DNA of 8,675 nucleotides from an uncultured Ruminococcus sp. Its GTDB lineage: Bacteria > Bacillota > Clostridia > Oscillospirales > Ruminococcaceae. Each line of letters begins with the position of its first letter. The first letter of the stretch is position 1. Made by a program: the position numbers and the translations under genes. The notes under the pieces are model-generated. The model had not been told where the DNA came from. It did not search any database and saw nothing but the letters and a program-made list of their open reading frames with translations. Positions 1-4,441 of this stretch are shown here, one piece after another. The DNA is taken from NCBI GenBank assembly GCA_945876155.1, contig CAMCMW010000045.1, positions 1 through 8,675 on the forward strand. The letters run 5' to 3'.

Positions 1-153
1 ATGGGCTGTCCGGGAGGATGTATAGCCGGTGCAGGAACGCTCCAGCCGGCGGACAAGTCAACGGCTATGGTAAACAAGTATGTTCAGCTGGCAGAAAAGC
101 AGAATTCCCTCGAATCGGAATACAAGATAGAACTGGGTCTGCTGCATGAGTAA
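1..153 (+). CDS. [FeFe]-hydrogenase-type protein, C-terminal end (5' truncated)
   Basis: Only the last 50 codons are in the window; the ATG at position 1 is most likely an internal methionine. The fragment opens with MGCPGGCIAGAG, which matches the third H-cluster motif of [FeFe] hydrogenases (family form MxCxxGCxxG). In that motif the two cysteines coordinate the catalytic iron-sulfur centre. The canonical ending GGGQP is replaced here by GAGTLQP, and only about 35 mostly helical, charged residues follow. This suggests a variant (monomeric, electron-bifurcating or sensory-type) hydrogenase rather than the classic ferredoxin-linked enzyme. The family role is reversible proton reduction with reduced ferredoxin in the cytoplasm, or hydrogen sensing; the fragment cannot tell which. 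The gene ends at TAA and is followed 15 bp later by a terminator hairpin, so it is probably the last gene of its transcript. Confidence 0.8.
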   Translation: MGCPGGCIAGAGTLQPADKSTAMVNKYVQLAEKQNSLESEYKIELGLLHE

Positions 154-168
154 GTTCATATAAACATG

Positions 169-201
169 AAAAAGGAAGTCTTTGTCAGGACTTCCTTTTT
201 T
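169..201. terminator. Bidirectional intrinsic terminator between hydrogenase and dCMP deaminase
   Basis: The sequence AAAAAGGAAGTC (169-180) pairs perfectly with GACTTCCTTTTT (189-200) across an 8-nt loop, giving a 12-bp stem. The T-run on the right serves the plus-strand hydrogenase transcript. The A-run on the left becomes a U-run for the minus-strand deaminase transcript. It sits between two convergent genes, where a shared terminator is expected. Confidence 0.88.
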
Positions 202-244
202 AATAAATATACGGTTAAAGTTTGGTTAAAAAAACCGCATTTCT

Positions 245-273
245 TTGACTAAAGTGCAAAAAGATGGTATAAT
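245..273 (+). promoter_or_regulatory. Near-consensus sigma-A promoter, antisense to the deaminase gene
   Basis: TTGACT (245-250) and a perfect TATAAT (268-273) are separated by 17 bp, the best vegetative promoter in the window by eye. Transcription would start near 280 and run into the 3' end of the minus-strand deaminase. No plus-strand gene lies between here and ksgA at 991. The product would therefore be an antisense RNA, a small RNA, or a long ksgA leader. Just upstream, GGTTAAA occurs twice (213-219 and 224-230), and CGGTT/AACCG (212-216 and 233-237) form an inverted repeat. No terminator is evident on this strand before ksgA. Confidence 0.6.
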
Positions 274-284
274 AAAATTGTTGA

Positions 285-301
285 ATACTGCGTATCAGTA
301 T
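285..301. repeat. Short inverted repeat at predicted +5 to +21 of the antisense promoter
   Basis: ATACTG (285-290) and CAGTAT (296-301) are perfect inverted arms around a 5-nt spacer. The right arm overlaps the deaminase stop codon (complement of 295-297). Its position just downstream of the predicted start of the 245-273 promoter would suit an operator or a short 5' hairpin. It may equally be chance. Confidence 0.35.
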
Positions 302-780
302 CCCTCATGAATAATGGACTCGTCATTGTCTATCCAGCTTTCAACGTCGATTATTCTGTACTCGTCATGGGTGATTCTGACAATAACCCTTGATATTCCG
401 GCATTGATGATATACCTTTTGCACATCATACACGGCTCAATGTTACCGTCTATCTCTCCGGTTTTTGCGTCATGGCAGGCAAGGTAGATGTCTGAACCGA
501 TAAGGTCGGAGCGTGATGCGGAGATTATGGCGTTTGCCTCTGCGTGTACCGCACGGCAAAGCTCATAGCGCTGACCCTTGGGTATGTTCATCTTGTCACG
601 GCTGCACTGTCCGGCGTCGGAACAGTTCATGCGTCCTCTTGGTGCGCCGTTGTAGCCGGTTGAAATTATCTGGTCGTTTTTGACTATTATTGCACCGAAA
701 TTTCTCCTTAAACAGGTGCTGCGCTCAAGGACGGTCTCGGCAATATCAAGATAATAATTTGTTTTGTCACGTCTTTTCAT
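295..780 (-). CDS. dCMP (deoxycytidylate) deaminase
   Basis: A 161-residue cytoplasmic zinc deaminase of the ComEB/dCMP deaminase family, which converts dCMP to dUMP for thymidylate synthesis. The catalytic motif HAE (H79, E81; local VHAEANAI) and the PCMMC motif (C117, C120) supply the zinc ligands and the proton-shuttle glutamate. The family-typical GYNGAPRG stretch lies at residues 42-49. Additional cysteines at 53, 59 and 75 could hold a second, structural zinc, as in some dCMP deaminases. The reading frame stays open upstream to 921, but ATG at 780 has GGAGG 6 nt before it and starts the conserved sequence, so I chose it. It is transcribed alone, convergent with the hydrogenase and divergent from ksgA. 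An alternative is a related cytidine/dCMP deaminase-family enzyme of different substrate preference. Confidence 0.9.
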   Translation of the reverse strand: MKRRDKTNYYLDIAETVLERSTCLRRNFGAIIVKNDQIISTGYNGAPRGRMNCSDAGQCSRDKMNIPKGQRYELCRAVHAEANAIISASRSDLIGSDIYLACHDAKTGEIDGNIEPCMMCKRYIINAGISRVIVRITHDEYRIIDVESWIDNDESIIHEGY

Positions 781-782
781 AA

Positions 783-799
783 ATTTCCTCCGTGGAAAT
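783..799 (-). promoter_or_regulatory. Hairpin covering the dCMP deaminase ribosome binding site
   Basis: On the minus-strand mRNA, ATTTCC pairs with GGAAAT around a 5-nt loop (complement of 783-788 and 794-799). The downstream arm and loop contain the GGAGG Shine-Dalgarno element (complement of 787-791). The 6-bp fold would partly hide the ribosome binding site, which could dampen translation. It is short, and I see no ligand-binding aptamer around it. Confidence 0.35.
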
Positions 800-809
800 G
801 GATTTGTTA

Positions 810-849
810 CAAATAGTAAACTACAAATTAATTTGTAGTTTACTATTTG
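810..849. repeat. Perfect 40-bp palindrome (left half of a four-copy element)
   Basis: The arms CAAATAGTAAACTACAAATT (810-829) and 830-849 are exact reverse complements with no spacer. Inside are two copies of the 15-mer ATAGTAAACTACAAA: forward at 813-827, reverse at 832-846. It lies 30 bp upstream of the deaminase start codon, so in that mRNA it would be a long leader hairpin. It could be a double operator, a cruciform, or one end of a small mobile element. Confidence 0.85.
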
Positions 850-891
850 CCGATACGCACGTAGTGAACATAGTGAGCGAATGTGCGAGGC
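849..891. repeat. GC-richer central stem-loop of the element
   Basis: Between the two AT-rich palindromes, CGCAC (856-860) pairs with GTGCG (883-887), and GCC (849-851) can pair with GGC (889-891) across an internal loop. The loop contains TAGTGA twice (862-867 and 871-876). The sequence differs in composition from its surroundings and does not code for anything recognisable. Confidence 0.5.
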
Positions 892-904
892 ATTTAAAAT
901 ATTT

Positions 905-933
905 ATTATAGTAAACGTCAAATTATTTTTGAA
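905..933 (-). promoter_or_regulatory. Candidate dCMP deaminase promoter
   Basis: Read on the minus strand, TTCAAA (933-928) and a perfect TATAAT (910-905) are 17 bp apart. Both hexamers lie in the right palindrome. Transcription would start near 898 and give a leader of about 118 nt containing the central stem-loop and the 40-bp palindrome. The -10 is strong and the -35 weak (4 of 6). Confidence 0.45.
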
Positions 934-945
934 GTTTACTATAAT
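905..945. repeat. Imperfect 41-bp palindrome (right half of the four-copy element)
   Basis: Arms 905-922 and 928-945 are reverse complements except at one pair (917/933), with a 5-nt centre. They carry two more copies of the 15-mer: ATAGTAAACGTCAAA at 908-922 and, in reverse, TTTGAAGTTTACTAT at 928-942. It therefore closely resembles the 810-849 palindrome, 58 bp away. Candidate promoters for ksgA and for the deaminase both overlap it. Confidence 0.8.
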
Positions 946-955
946 TATATATAAT
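927..955 (+). promoter_or_regulatory. Candidate ksgA promoter
   Basis: TATAAT at 950-955 is a perfect -10. At 17 bp upstream the -35 would be TTTTGA (927-932); TTGAAG (929-934) is the alternative at 15 bp. The -35 lies in the right palindrome and the -10 overlaps the CodY-like box. The start site would be near 962, about 30 nt before the ksgA ATG. The region is so AT-rich that chance matches are likely. Confidence 0.4.
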
Positions 956-967
956 TTTCAGAAAATA
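953..967. promoter_or_regulatory. CodY-box-like sequence upstream of ksgA
   Basis: AATTTTCAGAAAATA matches the published CodY consensus AATTTTCWGAAAATT at 14 of 15 positions. It overlaps the predicted -10 and start site of ksgA, where binding would repress. CodY is a Firmicutes GTP/branched-chain amino acid sensor; whether this organism has it cannot be seen here. Confidence 0.35.
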
Positions 968-990
968 TGCAAGCTAAAGGATAAAAATAC

Positions 991-1863
991 ATGAAAAATC
1001 TTACGAATATTAATGTAGTAAAGGAACTGCTTGAAAAATACGGGTTTACCTTTTCAAAGGGACTGGGGCAGAATTTTCTCATAAACCCGTCAGTCTGCCC
1101 GAAAATTGCTGAATACGGTCTTGCACAGGAGGGCTATGGCATACTGGAAATAGGCACAGGTTTCGGCACTCTTACAGCTGAACTGGCAAAGCGTGCCGAC
1201 AAGGTAACAGCGGTTGAGATAGACTCACGTCTTCTTCCGGTGCTTGAAGAAACACTCTCCGATTTTGACAATGTTCACATAATAAATGACGACATCATGA
1301 AAGTCAATTTAACTGAACTTGTTGAAACAGAATTTGCCGGAATGAAAACCGCAGTCTGCGCAAATCTCCCTTACTACATCACTTCGCCGGTTATAATGCT
1401 GCTGCTTGAAAGCGAGATACCGGTTGAGGCGATAACTGTCATGGTACAGAAAGAGGCGGCTCAGAGGCTCTGTGCAAAAGTGGGTACAAGACAGGCTGGG
1501 GCAGTTACTGCCGCTGTGCAGTTTTACGGCAGGGCGGAAAAACTTTTTGACGTTTCCAGAGGTAGCTTCATGCCTGCACCGAAAGTGGACTCCGCTGTTA
1601 TACAGATTCGTCCGGATAATCATTACCGCAGTATGGTAAAGGACAAGGAACTGTTTTTCAAAGTAGTCAGGGGAGCATTCTCTCAGCGAAGAAAGACTAT
1701 GGCAAATTCTCTCTCCTCAATGCTTGGACTTTCAAAGGAACAGCTTTACGGCTGCATGGACAAAACCGGCATCGACAGAAACGTCAGAGCCGAACAGCTT
1801 TCCATGGAGCAGCTTATTGAGTTTTCCAATCAGCTTTCGGGAAATAATAACAGCTGTCCGTAA
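991..1863 (+). CDS. ksgA: 16S rRNA (adenine1518-N6/adenine1519-N6)-dimethyltransferase
   Basis: A 290-residue KsgA/RsmA, normal length for the family. It uses S-adenosylmethionine to dimethylate two adjacent adenines in the 3'-terminal hairpin of 16S rRNA during 30S assembly. Visible motifs are GLGQNFL (24-30) at the N terminus, the SAM-binding glycine loop ILEIGTGFGTLT (51-62), the acidic VEID (75-78), the catalytic NLPY (125-128) continuing as YITSP, and FMPAPKVDSAV (193-203) leading into the C-terminal helical domain. ATG at 991 is preceded by a modest AAAGGA (976-981), and the conserved sequence begins soon after it. It is divergent from the deaminase. No terminator is visible before spoIIE, so read-through into that gene is possible. 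Loss of this enzyme gives kasugamycin resistance in bacteria generally. Confidence 0.96.
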   Translation: MKNLTNINVVKELLEKYGFTFSKGLGQNFLINPSVCPKIAEYGLAQEGYGILEIGTGFGTLTAELAKRADKVTAVEIDSRLLPVLEETLSDFDNVHIINDDIMKVNLTELVETEFAGMKTAVCANLPYYITSPVIMLLLESEIPVEAITVMVQKEAAQRLCAKVGTRQAGAVTAAVQFYGRAEKLFDVSRGSFMPAPKVDSAVIQIRPDNHYRSMVKDKELFFKVVRGAFSQRRKTMANSLSSMLGLSKEQLYGCMDKTGIDRNVRAEQLSMEQLIEFSNQLSGNNNSCP

Positions 1864-1900
1864 ACGTTATAATCCACTATTTCCCGTCCTTAATTTATTC

Positions 1901-1939
1901 TGCCGATTGACATTTATTTACTGACTGATAGCTTATAAT
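1901..1939 (+). promoter_or_regulatory. Candidate Spo0A-dependent spoIIE promoter with 21-bp spacer
   Basis: A perfect TTGACA (1907-1912) and a perfect TATAAT (1934-1939) are 21 bp apart, too far for unaided sigma-A polymerase. The B. subtilis spoIIE and spoIIG promoters have 21-22 bp spacing and are activated by Spo0A~P. TGCCGAT (1901-1907), which matches the Spo0A box TGNCGAA at 6 of 7 positions, abuts the -35. Transcription would start near 1946, about 55 nt before the spoIIE ATG. Confidence 0.6.
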
Positions 1940-2000
1940 AAAAGAATACTGAAAAAGCGGACGGCTTTGGGAAGTAAATAAAAAACAGGTGGTTAAAAAA

Positions 2001-4238
2001 ATGCTGAAAGAAATGGTACTTGAAAAAAGCGGACGCAGCTTTAACGTCCCGGCAATGATTATTACGCTCGGCTCGTCAATGCTGCTGGCGTATTCGACTT
2101 TCGGAGGCGTACCCTCGCCCCTGAACTGCGCTCTTGCGGCGGCAGTCCCTCCGGCTTATTCATTGGCGGTACTGGCAGGGAGTATGATAACGTACTTCGC
2201 CTCCGGAGGACTGGGTGACTTCGCTATGGTGATGTGTGCGCTGCTGCTGATAACGGTGGGGAAGTGGATTATCCGTGATGAGGACTCGGCGGTTTTCAGC
2301 GCAGGCGTTGCGGCAATCTGTATGGGATTTTCCGGAATTATCTTTGGACTGCTCATTGACAAAAGTATGTCGGCAGTACTGATAAATATTCTTCTTGCGG
2401 CTGTAACCGGATTGTCGGTATATTTTATACATAACGCAAGTATACTTATTTATGCGGATAAGCCTCTGAAACTTGACCGAAGGGCTGAAATGTCTGTTGC
2501 AGTTGTATATATGCTGGCGGTGACTGCCTTATGCTCACTCAATGTTTCAGTCATAAACGTGGGAAGAATTGTTGGAATTGCGGTTTTGCTGTGCGCCGCA
2601 AAGAGGTTCAGACATTCCGGGGGAGTTATTTTCGGAGTGCTTACCACTGCCGGAATATTTCTGAATTCTGCACAGCTGGGTATTCCTGCGGCGTTTCTTG
2701 GAATTGCCGGATTTGCTGCCGGATTTGCTGCAGATTACAGCAAGGTAAGCGTGGCGGCGGTATTTCTGACTGTCAACTTCTGCGGTCAGCTGATTACTGG
2801 TATGAACGACGCCTCTTTCTTTCTCCAGGCAGACGCAGTTTTAGGAAGTATCGCCTTCATGCTGATACCGGAAAAGGCTTTGATGTTTGGACAGGTTATC
2901 CGTGAAAACGAAGAGGACGGCGGCGAACAGCTTGTAAAAGCGAGAATGGATTTTGTTGCCGGAACCCTTGTGGACGTGCGCAGAAACATGGAGGACATTA
3001 TTAAGTGCCTTGAAAAAAATACAGTACCGTTCAATACGGTAAACGAGGTCAGCGAAAGAGTATGCTCAAAATGCAGAAACAAGACTCTCTGCTGGGAAAC
3101 CAACTATGAAAAGACCAACGCCTGCTTTCTGAAACTTGAAAAGCAGAGCAGTCCGGGGGTTGACAGTTTCCCGGGAGGACTTGACCATTGCAGCCGGAAG
3201 TTTGAAATTGCGGAAAACTTCATGAGATGCCGCAAGGAGGACGCAATCAACAAAATGCTGTCCGCAAGGCTGAATGAGAGCAGAAACTTTTTGTTCTCAC
3301 AGATGGAAACTACTGAGGGGATTCTCTCGTCGCTGTCCGACAAAATGAACTTCAGCTACAGCAAGAGCCTTACACAGGCACTCTGCGGACTGCTTGAATG
3401 TATGGAGATACCCTTTACAACTGCCATAGCTTACTTTAACAGGAGCGACCGTCTTATTGCAGAAATCTATGTAAAGGAACTGCCGGAGATATCCATGGAG
3501 GAACTGGCGGAAATACTTTCAGAGGAATTTCACACTTCAATGGAGGCGTCAGAGCCTGTCAGCTGCGGCAGTGAAACACGTCTGAGATTTAACAGGAAAA
3601 CCCGTTACTGCGTTGATTTTTCAGCGGCACAGAAAAGCGCCCGTGAAAATCAGCCTTCCGGGGACAGCTGGGGATTCTTTGAGGACGGTCTGGGGTACGC
3701 CTATATTTTCATATCCGACGGCATGGGCAGCGGAAAACAGGCGGCACTTGATTCCGCAATTGTGTCAAAGCTTTTCAGACGGCTTATCAAATCGGGCATA
3801 GACTGCGGCTGTGCGGTTAAAATGCTCAATTCAATCATGCTTACAAAATCGGGTGAAGAAAGCTTTGCAACCCTTGACATTGCAAGAATTGACCTTGAAA
3901 CCTGTGAGCTTACTCTTTTTAAATCGGGTGCGTCGTCAACCCTTATAAAGTATGACGATTCAGTTATGATGTTCAATTCGCCGTCCAATCCTATAGGAAT
4001 TATCCAGGATACTCAGCTTTTCACAAGAACCTGTAACTTTGAGGCAGGAAATATTCTTGTTATGCTGTCCGACGGTGTTGACGAGTCACTTTACCTTTAT
4101 ATAAAGGAACAGCTTTTAAAGGGCGGTGAGCTTAAAGAGATAACAGAAAATGTATGCAGCAGTGCCGGAAAAAACAGCAAAGCCGCACTCAGAGATGACA
4201 TAACTGTGGCTATGCTGGCGGTAAAAGAAAGGGTCTGA
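2001..4238 (+). CDS. spoIIE: Stage II sporulation protein E, membrane serine phosphatase
   Basis: A 745-residue SpoIIE; B. subtilis SpoIIE is about 827. Residues about 15-300 are a run of hydrophobic segments, roughly ten membrane spans. A cytoplasmic linker follows with a cysteine cluster (C355, C358, C364, C375), and the C-terminal ~190 residues are a PP2C/PPM phosphatase. Metal-binding motifs are ISDGMGSG (D573), LSDG (D691) and LRDDIT (D732, D733). In the family, SpoIIE localises to the asymmetric septum with FtsZ and dephosphorylates SpoIIAA, which frees sigma-F in the forespore. The frame also allows GTG at 1989, but AGGTGG (1987-1992) lies 8 nt before ATG 2001 and favours that start. 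It follows ksgA by 137 bp. Its presence suggests genuine sporulation ability. A generic PP2C membrane phosphatase is the less likely alternative. Confidence 0.93.
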   Translation: MLKEMVLEKSGRSFNVPAMIITLGSSMLLAYSTFGGVPSPLNCALAAAVPPAYSLAVLAGSMITYFASGGLGDFAMVMCALLLITVGKWIIRDEDSAVFSAGVAAICMGFSGIIFGLLIDKSMSAVLINILLAAVTGLSVYFIHNASILIYADKPLKLDRRAEMSVAVVYMLAVTALCSLNVSVINVGRIVGIAVLLCAAKRFRHSGGVIFGVLTTAGIFLNSAQLGIPAAFLGIAGFAAGFAADYSKVSVAAVFLTVNFCGQLITGMNDASFFLQADAVLGSIAFMLIPEKALMFGQVIRENEEDGGEQLVKARMDFVAGTLVDVRRNMEDIIKCLEKNTVPFNTVNEVSERVCSKCRNKTLCWETNYEKTNACFLKLEKQSSPGVDSFPGGLDHCSRKFEIAENFMRCRKEDAINKMLSARLNESRNFLFSQMETTEGILSSLSDKMNFSYSKSLTQALCGLLECMEIPFTTAIAYFNRSDRLIAEIYVKELPEISMEELAEILSEEFHTSMEASEPVSCGSETRLRFNRKTRYCVDFSAAQKSARENQPSGDSWGFFEDGLGYAYIFISDGMGSGKQAALDSAIVSKLFRRLIKSGIDCGCAVKMLNSIMLTKSGEESFATLDIARIDLETCELTLFKSGASSTLIKYDDSVMMFNSPSNPIGIIQDTQLFTRTCNFEAGNILVMLSDGVDESLYLYIKEQLLKGGELKEITENVCSSAGKNSKAALRDDITVAMLAVKERV

Positions 4239-4241
4239 AAG

Positions 4242-4277
4242 TATACAAATATTGCCTTTTTACATATTCTTTGTATA
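4242..4277 (+). terminator. Weak AT-rich inverted repeat after spoIIE, possible terminator
   Basis: TATACAAA (4242-4249) pairs with TTTGTATA (4270-4277) across a 20-nt loop, starting 3 bp after the spoIIE stop. The stem is short and nearly all A-T, and no clean T-run follows, so it would be a poor intrinsic terminator. It is the only hairpin I can find in this 203-bp gap; the rest before 4390 is AT-rich without visible signals. Confidence 0.25.
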
Positions 4278-4389
4278 TTCTGGCATAAATGTTATTTCTT
4301 TTAAGTTGATGCTTTGTATTATTTGCACTAATTTAACCAATGAAAACTATCTAATTTTTATGAAGTTTATTTATACTGCATAAAAAAGC

Positions 4390-4418
4390 TTGAATAGTGA
4401 CCTGAAAAATGTTAAAAT
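4390..4418 (+). promoter_or_regulatory. Promoter of the glgBCD operon
   Basis: TTGAAT (4390-4395) and TAAAAT (4413-4418) are 17 bp apart, each 5 of 6 to or close to the sigma-A consensus. Transcription would start near 4425, leaving a leader of only about 17 nt that begins just ahead of the strong ribosome binding site AAGGAGG (4428-4434). So short a leader leaves no room for a riboswitch or attenuator ahead of glgB. Confidence 0.65.
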
Positions 4419-4441
4419 ATATGTAATAAGGAGGAATTGAC

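Noticed and set aside
307..393. 28-codon plus-strand ORF downstream of the antisense promoter
   Set aside because: No ribosome binding site is visible and it lies entirely antisense to the deaminase, so it is probably chance.
781..921. N-terminal extension of the dCMP deaminase (open frame to 921 on the minus strand)
   Set aside because: The extension would translate through the palindromic element and looks unlike protein. ATG at 780 has a well-placed GGAGG and begins the conserved domain.
1309..1623. Open frames antisense to ksgA, spoIIE and glgC (for example 1309-1623 minus)
   Set aside because: They lie wholly opposite strongly conserved genes, show no domain motifs, and are expected by chance in this codon usage.
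1954..1968. AAAGC/GCTTT hairpin before spoIIE as a ksgA terminator
   Set aside because: The stem has only five pairs and no T-run follows; it is in the predicted spoIIE leader.
1989..2000. GTG start for spoIIE four codons upstream
   Set aside because: The GTG lies inside the AGGTGG ribosome binding site that fits ATG 2001, and no good site precedes it.
4306..4334. Second glgB promoter TTGATG with TAATTT
   Set aside because: The -10 matches at only three positions; the 4390-4418 promoter is clearly better and closer.
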